DNA from: Tenacibaculum sp. 190524A02b
Lineage (GTDB): Bacteria > Bacteroidota > Bacteroidia > Flavobacteriales > Flavobacteriaceae
Length of the DNA: 64,000 nucleotides
Direction of reading: 5' to 3'
NCBI RefSeq assembly: GCF_964036645.1
Contig: NZ_OZ038525.1
Span: forward strand, 2,440,501 to 2,504,500
This document shows positions 9,244 through 18,271 of the stretch, one piece after another. The position numbers and the translations under genes were made by a program. The first letter of the stretch is position 1; each line of letters begins with the position of its first letter. Below the pieces are notes generated by a model, which did not search any database, was not told the origin of the DNA, and saw only the letters and a list, made by a program, of their open reading frames with translations.

Positions 9244-9975
9244 ATGAAAAAGCTAATTTATTTAACATTTTTTATTTACACTCTTACTGCTAAGTCACAA
9301 GGAGGTAAACTAACACTTGCTAGTCAAAGCCCTAAAGCTGAAATCCAAAGGCCAATGTTCTTTAATCCACAAATGATTGGAGGTAGTCTCCAAAACACCA
9401 ATGTTAGAACATATAATAAAATGGATGTTTTTAAAGGTGTTAAAGGTTCTTTTTATCTCTATGACCACTGGAATAATACATCAACAATAATATCACATTC
9501 AGATAAAAGATATATCATTAAAAACCTAAATTTTGATTTAGATGAAGAAAAATTTTTATCAAAAATATCAAATGATAGTGTATATATATATCAAAATTTA
9601 AAAAAAGTAATTATAGGTAAAAAATCTTTCATTGATATAAATGATAAATTTTACGAAGAGGTTTGTCATGGAAAAATTAACCTGTTAAAAAATTATTCAG
9701 GAAAATTAAAAAAAGCAGTTATCAATAAGATGACTAACCAACAAGTAAAACCTGCTGAATATATAAAAGTCACTAAATTATATATATATAAAGATGATAT
9801 ACAATCTTTAAAAAAAATTAAACTCAAAAAATCTAGTATAAACAATTTGTTTTCAGACAAAAAAGAACTCATACTTTCTTATATCCAAAAGAATAAATTG
9901 TCTTACGGCAAGGAAAGTGATTTTTTAAAAATGATTGATTACTTTAACTCTTTATTCCCTATGGATTCTGAGTAA
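9244..9975 (+). CDS. Exported protein of unknown function, second of a tandem pair
   Basis: A 243-aa paralogue of the 8533 gene, 36 bases downstream of it. The signal peptide ends near LTAKSQ. The mature protein repeats the family marks FNPQMIGGS, KGVKGSFYLYDHW, NDSVYIYQN and KMTNQQVKPAEY. It is longer at the N-terminus by about 15 residues. The divergence between the two copies is large, so the duplication is old and both copies appear intact. Its last 17 bases overlap the convergent gene at 9959. No function can be assigned. Confidence 0.8.
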   Translation: MKKLIYLTFFIYTLTAKSQGGKLTLASQSPKAEIQRPMFFNPQMIGGSLQNTNVRTYNKMDVFKGVKGSFYLYDHWNNTSTIISHSDKRYIIKNLNFDLDEEKFLSKISNDSVYIYQNLKKVIIGKKSFIDINDKFYEEVCHGKINLLKNYSGKLKKAVINKMTNQQVKPAEYIKVTKLYIYKDDIQSLKKIKLKKSSINNLFSDKKELILSYIQKNKLSYGKESDFLKMIDYFNSLFPMDSE

Positions 9976-10954
9976 CTTCATCTTTAAAAAAACAATTCCA
10001 TGCCCATAAATCGGCAGTATAAAAACTTGGAGAAGTTAAACGACTACCTATGTTAGATCCTGTAATAGCTTCTCCAAAAATATTCCATTCATTACCTCTT
10101 TCATCACTCAAAATAATTGGGAAATTGTTTACCACTTTCAAATTACTACCTGATGGTATATAAAATACAGAAAAGACCTCCTTATCAATATCTCCATAAA
10201 CAACAACCTCTCTTCCATTTACATTAGTCTTTTTAATTTTAGTTTTATTAAAATCAGTAAAAGAAAACAACTCAACTTTTCTTTCAATTCCTTCACTAAT
10301 AATACCTAAATATTTTTTTGAACCAGCATTAGAAACACTTTCATATGAATAAAGTTTTGCTTCTTTTTTTAATAAATTATGATAATAAACGTCAGCTTCA
10401 GGAAAATATTTTTTTACAGTCTTCCATGTAGTTTCAATAGAAAAAACATCCTTAATACCTAAACTTAAGTCATTACCCTTTATTCCTGACACCAACATTT
10501 GCGACCAAAAAGTTTTATCATCTTCTTTACTTGTCAACACCAAATTATCTTTGTACAAATAACCAGAGGCAAACATATTAAACTCCTTACCATTAATGTT
10601 TTTTTGAAAACAAATGCCACTTTTAGTTTGCGGACAATAACTAGCAACATATTTAAGTCCTTCTATTTCATCATTAACAACTTCTGAATAATTTAAATAT
10701 ATATAAGGGAATACTCTTATCTTTCCTTTATTACTAAACATTAAAACCAATTCATTATCAGATACAGTATCAAATTCGGAAGGCTTCTTAAATTTAGGTG
10801 AATCTATAAGTTCAAATGGAGCTCCCTCTTTCACCAAGCTCTCATCAACTAACCATTGATTATTTTCGTTATTAAAATCATTGATAATCCCACTTTCTTT
10901 TTCATTCGAACACGAAAGATTTATCATCAAAACTAGTAAAAACAAATATCTCAT
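9959..10954 (-). CDS. DUF3179-family lipoprotein
   Basis: A 331-aa lipoprotein: MRYLFLLVLMINLS followed by Cys15 (lipobox NLSC). The central region is a recognisable DUF3179 domain, with RVFPYIYLNYSEVVND, VASYCPQTKSGICF and the FW(S)Q segment after KDNLVL. These follow the family pattern of Tyr-Pro-hinge, EIVND, TYCP and W-Q blocks. Function is unknown in the family; the conserved Cys in YCP (about residue 107) and the second Cys in GICF could bind metal or form a disulfide. The gene is convergent with and overlaps the 9244 gene by 17 bases. A weak -7-like sequence lies upstream. Confidence 0.8.
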   Translation of the reverse strand: MRYLFLLVLMINLSCSNEKESGIINDFNNENNQWLVDESLVKEGAPFELIDSPKFKKPSEFDTVSDNELVLMFSNKGKIRVFPYIYLNYSEVVNDEIEGLKYVASYCPQTKSGICFQKNINGKEFNMFASGYLYKDNLVLTSKEDDKTFWSQMLVSGIKGNDLSLGIKDVFSIETTWKTVKKYFPEADVYYHNLLKKEAKLYSYESVSNAGSKKYLGIISEGIERKVELFSFTDFNKTKIKKTNVNGREVVVYGDIDKEVFSVFYIPSGSNLKVVNNFPIILSDERGNEWNIFGEAITGSNIGSRLTSPSFYTADLWAWNCFFKDEVTQNP

Positions 10955-11064
10955 AACTTTCTATGGTTTAATGGTTAGTCAAAAAAAACAACATAAACTT
11001 ACGTAATATACAAAACTTTATTTCTTACTACTTTAACCACTCACTTCTTCTAAAATAAAATCAG

Positions 11065-11072
11065 TAATTTTG
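11065..11072 (+). promoter_or_regulatory. -7 promoter element for the yjgN-manC operon
   Basis: TAATTTTG, a perfect TAnnTTTG box, 26 bases before the ATG at 11099. No clear TTG is found 19 bases upstream, so only the -7 half is supported. Confidence 0.5.
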
Positions 11073-11098
11073 CTGCCTAAATTAACTTTAATTTTTGC

Positions 11099-12070
11099 AT
11101 GGAAATAATATCAGGACTTAATACAGAAAAGAAAAAGTTTAAATATTGGGGTAAGGGATCAGAATTCGCTCTTATTTATTTTAAAAATATTTTTCTAACA
11201 ATAATTACCTTAGGACTATACTATCCTTGGGCTAAAGTAGAATTACTAAAATACCACTATCAATCCACTGAATTAGGTGACTCTAGATTCACTTTTCATG
11301 GAACAGGAAAGGAAGTTTTTAAAGGTTTTATCAAAGTTTACGCTATTTTTTTTATTCTTTATGCATTTCTATTATATGGTGTTCAATCGCATAATCAAAC
11401 AATTGTGTTTTCTGTATTAGGACTCTTCTACTTAATTTTTATTATTTTAATCCCATTTGCTATACATGGAGCTGCACGTTACCGTTCTTCAAGGAGTTCT
11501 TGGAAAGGAATTCATTTTAAATATTTAGGAGATAGAATGGAATTATTCTGGAAATGTATAACCGGTACACTTTTAACTATACTAACTTTAGGTATCTATG
11601 GAGCTTGGTTTCAAGTTGAAATTAGAAAATATATTCTTAGTCATTTACGATTTGGAAATCTTTCATTTGATTTTAAAGGTAAAGGTGAAACTCTTTTTTG
11701 GATAAATTTAAAGTTTGTTTTATTGGTATACATTACATTAGGGATTTATTCTTTTTGGTACATTAAAAACCTATGGAAGTTTTATGCTGATAATACTGAG
11801 GTAACTCAAGATGGGAAGAAAGTTAATTTTAAATTAAACATGAAACCTGGAGATGTGTTTGAGTTAATGGTAGTTAATTTTCTTTTAATTATTTTTACTT
11901 TTGGTATTGCCACACCATGGGTAGCCGTTAGAACCTTTAAGTTTGTTTTTAGTTTTTTAGAAATTGAAGAAGGGTTAGATACTGATACAATTCAACAAGC
12001 TTCTTATGATGATTATGATGACGCAAGTGGTGATGATTATTTAGACTTTTTAGACTTAGACCTTCTTTAA
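11099..12070 (+). CDS. YjgN-like (DUF898) multi-pass membrane protein
   Basis: A 323-aa inner-membrane protein with about six hydrophobic segments arranged in repeats: FLTIITLGLYYPWAKVE, LLTILTLGIYGAWFQVEIRK and ITLGIYSFWYIKNLW. The recurring (I/L)TLG(I/L)Y..W motif is the hallmark of DUF898/YjgN. The C-terminus is strongly acidic (DDYDDASGDDYLDFLDLDLL). The stop codon overlaps the ATG of the M48 protease gene (TAATG). A DUF898 gene joined to an M48 peptidase gene is a recurrent arrangement in bacteria, which suggests that the two work together at the membrane, but the role is unknown. Confidence 0.85.
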   Translation: MEIISGLNTEKKKFKYWGKGSEFALIYFKNIFLTIITLGLYYPWAKVELLKYHYQSTELGDSRFTFHGTGKEVFKGFIKVYAIFFILYAFLLYGVQSHNQTIVFSVLGLFYLIFIILIPFAIHGAARYRSSRSSWKGIHFKYLGDRMELFWKCITGTLLTILTLGIYGAWFQVEIRKYILSHLRFGNLSFDFKGKGETLFWINLKFVLLVYITLGIYSFWYIKNLWKFYADNTEVTQDGKKVNFKLNMKPGDVFELMVVNFLLIIFTFGIATPWVAVRTFKFVFSFLEIEEGLDTDTIQQASYDDYDDASGDDYLDFLDLDLL

Positions 12071-13179
12071 TGTCCTACAATGTTGTTTTTTTTGATGGCA
12101 AAAGCTCTAAATCTAATAAAGCTTCACTCTCAATAAGATTAAACACTTGGGAAATTGGCTATAGTGATGAACTAGGAAACTATAATCAAATTGTGTGGCA
12201 AATCTCAAAAATAAAGAGATCTGAAGTTTATACTGGAGATATTGTCACATTTACATATGGTAAAACATTTCCTTTTCAAAAAGTAGAAAGTAAAGACCTC
12301 AATTTTATAGAATATATTAGGAATAATGAAGGTTCAAATTTAAATGGCAAACTAGATACTTTTTTACATAAATCAATTCATAAATCTATAGCCGTAATAC
12401 TTGTTATTATTTTTTCATTTGCTTTAGCTATGCATATGTATATTATACCAGCTGTTGCGGTTAACTTCACAACCAATTTGAGTAAACAAAATGTTGTCAG
12501 CTTTGGTGAATACGTTTTTAATCTACTCTCAAATGACCTAGATATAAATGATAAAAAAACAAAAAAGCTACAAGACTTTGTTGATCAGTTGGAAATAAAA
12601 AGTAATTTTCCTATAAAAATCTATGTATCAAACAATGAAGAATTAAATGCTTATGCTATTTCCGGTGGAAAAATTATAGTTCATTCAGGATTATTAGACA
12701 AAATAAAAACTGAACATCAATTAGCTGCTTTAATTGGTCATGAAGTTTCCCATATAGAAAACAGGCATGCTTTAAAAAACCTGTCAAGAACTATTGCAAG
12801 CACTGTATTTATTTCTACCCTTTTTGGAGATGTTAATAGTGTTACTGCTATTCTTGCTGATAATGCTCATTTATTTTCTCAACTGTCATATTCTAGAGAA
12901 TTGGAAAAAGAAGCTGATATATACGGCATAGAAACTATTCGGAATAACCATTTAGACCTTAATGGAATGCCTCAACTATTTCAGTTATTAAAAGAGCATA
13001 GTAATTTTGACACTCCTACTTACTTTAGTAGTCATCCAGAACTTAAAGACAGAATTGAATATTCTACAAAAATAGCCGAACAACAAAATCATAAAATAGA
13101 AAATAAACGTTTAAAACAAATGTGGATTGAACTATATCAATACATCCACAAAGAAGATATTACAGAACAAAATGACTAA
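12070..13179 (+). CDS. M48-family membrane zinc metalloprotease
   Basis: A 369-aa peptidase. The zinc site HEVSH starts at His224 (GHEVSHIENRH), with the distal Glu ligand expected in the ELEKEADIYG segment, as in HtpX/Ste24/BepA-type M48 enzymes. A hydrophobic segment near residues 110-135 (IAVILVIIFSFALAMHMYI) anchors it. Residues 1-100 form a separate N-terminal domain without a family match that I recognise. Start and upstream stop overlap (TAATG), and the stop overlaps the SDR start by 8 bases, indicating translational coupling. Likely substrates are membrane or envelope proteins. Confidence 0.9.
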   Translation: MSYNVVFFDGKSSKSNKASLSIRLNTWEIGYSDELGNYNQIVWQISKIKRSEVYTGDIVTFTYGKTFPFQKVESKDLNFIEYIRNNEGSNLNGKLDTFLHKSIHKSIAVILVIIFSFALAMHMYIIPAVAVNFTTNLSKQNVVSFGEYVFNLLSNDLDINDKKTKKLQDFVDQLEIKSNFPIKIYVSNNEELNAYAISGGKIIVHSGLLDKIKTEHQLAALIGHEVSHIENRHALKNLSRTIASTVFISTLFGDVNSVTAILADNAHLFSQLSYSRELEKEADIYGIETIRNNHLDLNGMPQLFQLLKEHSNFDTPTYFSSHPELKDRIEYSTKIAEQQNHKIENKRLKQMWIELYQYIHKEDITEQND

Positions 13180-13855
13180 ACATATTATAATAACTGGAAC
13201 AAGTAGAGGTATTGGTTTTGAATTGGCTCAACAATTTGCAAAAGAAGGACATCAAGTTTTAGCTTTATCTAGAAATACAGAATCTTTACTTACTATTAAT
13301 CATCCTAATATTACAGCTATTTCAGTAGATTTAGCCTCTGATTCTGACATAGAAAAAGCTTCTACCTTTGTCAAAAACAATTGGCCTAAGGTTGATATTC
13401 TAATCAACAATGCTGGTAAATTAATAAACAAACCTTTTTCAGGTTTAACTAAATCTGATTTTGAAGAGGTCTATAAAGTAAATGTTTTTGCCGTAGCGGA
13501 ATTAACTAAAAATATACTTCCTTTTATGACCAAAGGAAGCCATGTTGTAACCATAAGTAGTATGGGAGGTATCCAAGGAAGTATAAAGTTTCCTGGTTTG
13601 GCAGCTTATAGTTCTGCTAAAGGAGCTGTTATTACACTTTCTGAATTACTTGCTGAAGAATATAAAGAAGCTGGAATTTCTTTTAATGTTTTAGCTCTTG
13701 GTGCTGTTCAAACAGAAATGCTAGAAGAAGCTTTCCCTGGTTATATTGCTCCTACTTCAGCTAAAGAAATGGCTGATTATATTTTCAACTTTTCTTTAAC
13801 AGGTAATAAGTTTTATAATGGAAAAGTTTTACAAGTATCTAGCACAACCCCATAA
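13172..13855 (+). CDS. Short-chain dehydrogenase/reductase
   Basis: A 227-aa NAD(P)-dependent oxidoreductase of the classical SDR fold. Visible are the nucleotide-binding TGTSRGIG near the N-terminus, the NNAG motif, the catalytic Ser in TISSMGG and the YSSAK active-site motif (Tyr-x3-Lys). The start is the ATG at 13172, which overlaps the previous stop (ATGACTAA). A longer frame from 13127 would only add residues read through the protease gene. The substrate is not predictable; the length and lack of extra domains fit carbonyl reductase-type members. Confidence 0.9.
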   Translation: MTKHIIITGTSRGIGFELAQQFAKEGHQVLALSRNTESLLTINHPNITAISVDLASDSDIEKASTFVKNNWPKVDILINNAGKLINKPFSGLTKSDFEEVYKVNVFAVAELTKNILPFMTKGSHVVTISSMGGIQGSIKFPGLAAYSSAKGAVITLSELLAEEYKEAGISFNVLALGAVQTEMLEEAFPGYIAPTSAKEMADYIFNFSLTGNKFYNGKVLQVSSTTP

Positions 13856-13867
13856 CTAAAAAATAAT

Positions 13868-14452
13868 TTGTCATTAAAAAAATACATTCCTGAAAAAGCT
13901 GTCCCTCTTGCTGAATATTTAATTCAACAACATCAAATAAATTTAAAAGTAGTTGGACAACGTCAAACCAAACATGGTGATTTTCGTAGATTACCTAATG
14001 GAAAAATGCTTATTACTGTTAATAACAATTTAAATCCATATCAGTTTTTATTAACTTTAGTTCATGAAATAGCACACCATGTTACGTATCAAAAATTTGG
14101 AAGAGTTCAACCCCATGGAAAAGAATGGAAAACAGTTTTTCAACATTTAATGCTTCCTTTTTTAAAACCCGAAATATACCCTTTAGAAATATTACCTTTT
14201 CTAGCTAATTATTTAAAAAACCCTAAAGCTAGTACTGATACTGATGTAAAATTATCATTAGCTTTGCGAGGCGGTATGGCTGAGTCAGGAAAGAATTTTA
14301 TCTTTGAAGTCCCAAACGGAAGTATTTTTCAGTTTAAAAATACGTTATATAAAAGAGGAAGTAAACGAAGAACACGTTATGAATGCTTAAATCTAAACAA
14401 CAAACGCGTGTATCTTTTCAATCAAAATGCAGAAGTACTACTTATTGAGTAG
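13868..14452 (+). CDS. SprT-like zinc metalloprotease-fold protein
   Basis: A 194-aa protein with the SprT-type zinc motif HEIAHH starting at His66 (LVHEIAHHVTYQKFG), followed by HGKEWKTVF, the usual third-ligand region (His in PHGKEW). Family members include SprT of Escherichia coli and the protease domain of eukaryotic Spartan; bacterial function is largely unknown. The C-terminal half holds KRGSKRRTRYECLNL, which in related proteins is a zinc-ribbon; only one cysteine is visible here. No ATG is present near the 5' end, so TTG at 13868 is the likely start, 12 bases after the SDR stop. Confidence 0.8.
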   Translation: MSLKKYIPEKAVPLAEYLIQQHQINLKVVGQRQTKHGDFRRLPNGKMLITVNNNLNPYQFLLTLVHEIAHHVTYQKFGRVQPHGKEWKTVFQHLMLPFLKPEIYPLEILPFLANYLKNPKASTDTDVKLSLALRGGMAESGKNFIFEVPNGSIFQFKNTLYKRGSKRRTRYECLNLNNKRVYLFNQNAEVLLIE

Positions 14453-14468
14453 CTTAAAAACATAAAAT

Positions 14469-15539
14469 ATGAATACTAATTATTACGCTGTAATTATGGC
14501 TGGTGGTGTTGGGTCTCGGTTTTGGCCTGTAAGCACAAAGCAGTTTCCAAAACAATTCCATGATATGCTAGGAACTGGTGAGTCATTAATTCAGAAAACC
14601 TTTCAAAGAATTAATCAACTTATTCCCTTAAGTAATGTTTTAATTGCTACCAATGAACTTTACGAAAACTTAGTTTTAGAACAGTTACCTAAACTAAATA
14701 AAAACCAGCTGCTATTAGAGCCAGCTATGCGTAATACCGCTCCATGTATTTTGTATGCTGCCTTAAAGATTTATAATCAAAATCCTGATGGAATCATGTT
14801 AGTAGCACCATCTGATCATTGGATAGAAAATGAAACTAATTTTTTAAATAGTATTGAAACTTCTTTCAAAGCTTGTGAAAAGGAAGACATTCTTATGACA
14901 TTAGGTATTCAACCCGATTTTCCTAATACTGGTTATGGATATATACAATTTGATAAAGAAGAAGGAACTATTAAAAAAGTAAAAAACTTTACTGAAAAAC
15001 CTAATTTAGAAAAGGCTAAAACTTTTTTAGCTAGCGGTGACTATCTTTGGAATGCTGGAATATTCATTTGGTCTGTTAAAAGTGTTTTAAACGCTTTTAA
15101 AGAACACTTACCTGAAATGTTTACTATAATGAATAGCACAGAATATAATACCGATAATGAACATGACTTTATTTTAAAGAATTATGAAGCTTGTGAAAAC
15201 ATTTCAATTGATTTTGGAATTATGGAGCGTGCTAACAATGTACATGTTTTACCCGTTAATTTTGGGTGGAATGATTTAGGCACTTGGGGATCATTATATA
15301 ATAAGCTTGATAAAAATGAGCAGCAAAATGCTATTGTAGGAGCTCAAACTATATTTAAAGATGCTAATGGGAATATGGTTAGAACCCAAAATGGTAAAAA
15401 GGTAATTATTCAAGGTTTAAGCGATTTTATCATTGTAGAAAAAGAGGATGTTTTGTTAATATGCCCTAAAAAAGATGAACAAGATATAAAACAAATTTCC
15501 CAAGAAGCTAAAGCTATTTTTGGAGATGATATTGTATAA
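14469..15539 (+). CDS. manC: Mannose-1-phosphate guanylyltransferase
   Basis: Makes GDP-mannose from mannose-1-phosphate and GTP for surface polysaccharide, lipopolysaccharide or glycan synthesis. The N-terminal pyrophosphorylase signature is AGGVGSRFWPVSTKQFPKQF; then LLEPAMRNTAPC, APSDHW, FTEKP and the sugar-binding YLWNAGIF and FGWNDLGTW motifs. At 356 aa it is the single-domain (GMP) form without the C-terminal phosphomannose isomerase domain. It is the last gene of the 11099-15539 operon and is followed immediately by a bidirectional terminator. Confidence 0.93.
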   Translation: MNTNYYAVIMAGGVGSRFWPVSTKQFPKQFHDMLGTGESLIQKTFQRINQLIPLSNVLIATNELYENLVLEQLPKLNKNQLLLEPAMRNTAPCILYAALKIYNQNPDGIMLVAPSDHWIENETNFLNSIETSFKACEKEDILMTLGIQPDFPNTGYGYIQFDKEEGTIKKVKNFTEKPNLEKAKTFLASGDYLWNAGIFIWSVKSVLNAFKEHLPEMFTIMNSTEYNTDNEHDFILKNYEACENISIDFGIMERANNVHVLPVNFGWNDLGTWGSLYNKLDKNEQQNAIVGAQTIFKDANGNMVRTQNGKKVIIQGLSDFIIVEKEDVLLICPKKDEQDIKQISQEAKAIFGDDIV

Positions 15540-15541
15540 AA

Positions 15542-15570
15542 AATCCGAAGCTAATACTTCGGATTTTTTT
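15542..15570. terminator. Bidirectional terminator between manC and the thioredoxin gene
   Basis: Stem AATCCGAAG / CTTCGGATT with a 6-base loop, T-run on the right for manC and A-run on the left (T-run on the minus strand). The stop codon of the leftward 15551 gene lies inside the loop, so the two convergent genes share one hairpin. Confidence 0.85.
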
Positions 15571-16030
15571 TATAATATTTATTCACTACTGTTTCAAAAA
15601 AGGGATAATAATAATCAGTCAAATAAGTTCCTCTCTTCTCTCCTAATGTTTTTTCATTTTTATCAATTACTAAAACCATAGGAAAAGAGTTTTTATATTT
15701 ATTTTTTAGTTTTTCATTTTCTATTCTAGCTGCATTAGTTACCAAATCTTTATTTCTAGGAAAATTCGCCATATATAAAATTAAATTTTTATCTGCATAC
15801 TCCTTAAATTTTAAGGTATGAAATAACTCTTTATCTAACCTAATACAAGGCCCACACCAATCTGAACCTGTAAAGTATATCAATAGTGGTTTATTTTCTT
15901 TTGCAGCTTTAGCTAAAGCATTAGTGTAAGTTGATTCCCAATTTATATTAATTAAACTATTTTCAACTTCTTGTGAAGTTACCAATGAAGTACTAATTAA
16001 TAGAACAAGAGTTAGAATTACTTTCTTCAT
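15551..16030 (-). CDS. Exported thioredoxin-fold protein
   Basis: A 159-aa periplasmic protein with signal peptide MKKVILTLVLLISTSLVTSQ. The redox motif is WCGPC in FTGSDWCGPCIRLDKELF, preceded by the KAKEENKPLL-like segment of the Thioredoxin_7 subfamily. A cis-Pro region SFPMVLVID follows. Members of this subfamily reduce disulfides in exported proteins. The gene is monocistronic between a terminator and the lpxK gene, 55 bases upstream. Confidence 0.88.
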   Translation of the reverse strand: MKKVILTLVLLISTSLVTSQEVENSLININWESTYTNALAKAAKENKPLLIYFTGSDWCGPCIRLDKELFHTLKFKEYADKNLILYMANFPRNKDLVTNAARIENEKLKNKYKNSFPMVLVIDKNEKTLGEKRGTYLTDYYYPFFETVVNKYYKKNPKY

Positions 16031-16085
16031 TTCAGACTATTTTCAACTATTTATAGTTATCAAAAACAATACCAAATTTACAACT

Positions 16086-17111
16086 TTATCTATTAACATA
16101 ACTGTTTATTAAACTATTAAATTCATTTTGTTTTTCTAAAAAAACACTTTCTATACTTAGGTAATATAAATTATCTATTTTATTTTCTAGTCTAACAAAA
16201 TCTTTTTCTGTAGTTAAAAGGATTTTTTCATTTCCTTTAATAGCATCATATTTCTTTATAATTTTTTCAATGTCAGCTTGTGTAAAATTATAATGGTCTG
16301 GAAATGGCAAATGTTTAAACTTAATTTCTTTTAAAGTTAAAAAATCCAATAATGGTTTGGGATTGGCTATTCCTGTTATTAATAGTAACTCTTTATTTTT
16401 TAATTTATCAACTAGTATTTCTTTTTTTCCATTTATGTTTTCTTCATATAATATACCTGTAAAATATACTTGTTGGTGTTTTAGTGGCTTTATTTTTTTT
16501 ATTATAGTTTGTTTTAAATCTTCTGATAAATTATTAGGACATTTTGTTATAATTATCATATTTGCCCTTTTAGCACCTCTCCTACCTTCTCTTAAATTAC
16601 CTGTTGGTAATATAAAATCATCTACAAATAAATCATCAAACTTAGTTAATAGTATATAAAAACCTGCTTTTACTTTCCTATGTTGAAATGCATCATCTAA
16701 TAAAATTACTTCAGGCTTTTCTGGTAATCTTAACAACTTATTTATCCCATTTGTTCTATTTGCATCAACGGCTACTTTAATTTCTTTACCATATTTTTTA
16801 TAAAACTGTAAAGGCTCGTCTCCTACATCTTCAACAGAATGTTTATTATTAACTAGTAAGAATCCTTCTGTTTTTCGTTTATAACCTCTACTTAGTGTAG
16901 CAACTCTGTAATCATTTTTTAACAAACGAATTAAATATTCAATTTGGGGAGACTTACCTGTTCCTCCAACACTCAAGTTTCCTACAGCTATAATTGGTAT
17001 CTCAAATTTATTTTCCTTGAAAATATTGTAATCATATAACAAATTACGAATTGTTGTTACTAAGTCATACACCAAGGCAATTGGGAATAGTAAAAATCGA
17101 ATAAATTTCAT
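16086..17111 (-). CDS. lpxK: Tetraacyldisaccharide 4'-kinase
   Basis: Phosphorylates the 4'-position of the lipid A disaccharide at the inner membrane. The 341-aa protein has an N-terminal membrane-associated helix (RFLLFPIALVYDLVTTIRN), the Walker A VGNLSVGGTGKSP, the catalytic ATLSRGYKRKT segment and the LDDAFQHRKVK motif, all typical of LpxK. It is divergent from the Nif3-like gene with only 29 bases between the -7 box of that gene and its own ATG. Its presence implies a lipid A-containing outer membrane, expected in this group. Confidence 0.95.
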   Translation of the reverse strand: MKFIRFLLFPIALVYDLVTTIRNLLYDYNIFKENKFEIPIIAVGNLSVGGTGKSPQIEYLIRLLKNDYRVATLSRGYKRKTEGFLLVNNKHSVEDVGDEPLQFYKKYGKEIKVAVDANRTNGINKLLRLPEKPEVILLDDAFQHRKVKAGFYILLTKFDDLFVDDFILPTGNLREGRRGAKRANMIIITKCPNNLSEDLKQTIIKKIKPLKHQQVYFTGILYEENINGKKEILVDKLKNKELLLITGIANPKPLLDFLTLKEIKFKHLPFPDHYNFTQADIEKIIKKYDAIKGNEKILLTTEKDFVRLENKIDNLYYLSIESVFLEKQNEFNSLINSYVNR

Positions 17112-17135
17112 TAGAACGAAAGTAATTAAAAATCT

Positions 17136-17143
17136 TAACTTTG
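17136..17143 (+). promoter_or_regulatory. -7 promoter element of the Nif3-like gene
   Basis: TAACTTTG, a perfect TAnnTTTG box, 30 bases before the ATG at 17174. It overlaps the alternative TTG at 17141, which therefore cannot be the translation start of this transcript. Confidence 0.6.
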
Positions 17144-17173
17144 ATACTTCATTTTACTCTTATAAAGTATACC

Positions 17174-18268
17174 ATGAAAATACGAGAAATTACAAACTAC
17201 ATAGAAAAGCTTGCTCCTCTTCCTTATGCTGAAGATTTTGATAATGTAGGCTTGTTAATAGGTGAATATACAACCGAAGTAACTGGAGTTTTAGTAACGT
17301 TAGATACCTTAGAAAAAACGATATATGAAGCTATTGAAAAAAATTGCAATCTAATAATTAGCTTTCATCCAATTATTTTTAGCGGTTTAAAAAAGCTTAA
17401 TGGGAATAATTATGTAGAAAGAGTAGTTTTGAAAGCTATTCAAAACAATATTGCTATTTATGCTACACATACTGCTTTAGATAATGTAAAAAATGGTGTT
17501 TCAGCCAAAATGAGTGAAATTTTAGGGCTGCAAAACTTAAAGACATTAATCCCTAAAAAAGGAATCATAAAAAAACTAACTACTTATGTTCCCACGTCAA
17601 AAGCTAACACATTGAGAAATGTTCTTTTTGATGCTGGTGCTGGAAATATTGGTAATTACGATAATTGTTCTTTCAATATAGTTGGAAAAGGTAGTTATAG
17701 AGGAAATGAGAATTCTAATCCAACTATTGGGAAAAAAGGAGATTTAATGTTTGAAGAAGAAACTTGTATTTCTATAACTTTCGATGGTTACCTAGAAAGT
17801 AAAATAGTAGCTACTTTATTAAAAGAACACCCTTATGAAGAAGTTGCCTATGAAATAGTAACACTAAACAATGCTAATCAAAATGTAGGAATGGGAATGA
17901 TTGGTGAATTAGAAAGTTCTTTAGATGAAATAAGCTTTTTAAAACTAGTAAAGAAAATATTTAAAACAGATTGTGTAAGGCATTCTGAATTTATAAATAA
18001 ACCTATAAAAAAAGTAGCTGTACTAGGAGGCTCAGGAAGTTTTGCTATTAATAATGCCATAAAATCTAATGCAGACGCTTATATTAGTGCTGATTTCAAG
18101 TATCATGAGTTTTTTAAAGCTGAAGGTAAAATACTTTTAGCTGATGTTGGACATTATGAGAGTGAACAATTTACAAAAAACCTTTTGGTTGATTATCTTA
18201 GCAAAAAATTTAGTACTTTTGCAATTATTTTAAGCGAAGAAAGTACGAATCCAATACACTATATTTAA
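17174..18268 (+). CDS. Nif3-like dinuclear metal-centre protein (GTP cyclohydrolase 1 type 2 family)
   Basis: A 364-aa member of the Nif3/YbgI/YqfO family, toroidal hexamers with a dinuclear metal site of unknown physiological role. Metal-ligand segments are visible: FHPIIFSGLKKL near the N-terminus and SADFKYHEFF plus DVGHYESEQ near the C-terminus. The long form contains an inserted CutA1-like middle domain (about residues 130-235), as in Gram-positive YqfO and Bacteroidota homologues. ATG 17174 is chosen because it gives the standard KIREITNYIEKLAPL N-terminus and lies downstream of a perfect -7 box. Confidence 0.88.
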   Translation: MKIREITNYIEKLAPLPYAEDFDNVGLLIGEYTTEVTGVLVTLDTLEKTIYEAIEKNCNLIISFHPIIFSGLKKLNGNNYVERVVLKAIQNNIAIYATHTALDNVKNGVSAKMSEILGLQNLKTLIPKKGIIKKLTTYVPTSKANTLRNVLFDAGAGNIGNYDNCSFNIVGKGSYRGNENSNPTIGKKGDLMFEEETCISITFDGYLESKIVATLLKEHPYEEVAYEIVTLNNANQNVGMGMIGELESSLDEISFLKLVKKIFKTDCVRHSEFINKPIKKVAVLGGSGSFAINNAIKSNADAYISADFKYHEFFKAEGKILLADVGHYESEQFTKNLLVDYLSKKFSTFAIILSEESTNPIHYI

Positions 18269-18271
18269 AAG

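Noticed and set aside
17141..17173. TTG start for the Nif3-like protein
   Set aside because: It overlaps a perfect -7 promoter box and adds 11 residues absent from the family N-terminus; ATG 17174 was chosen.
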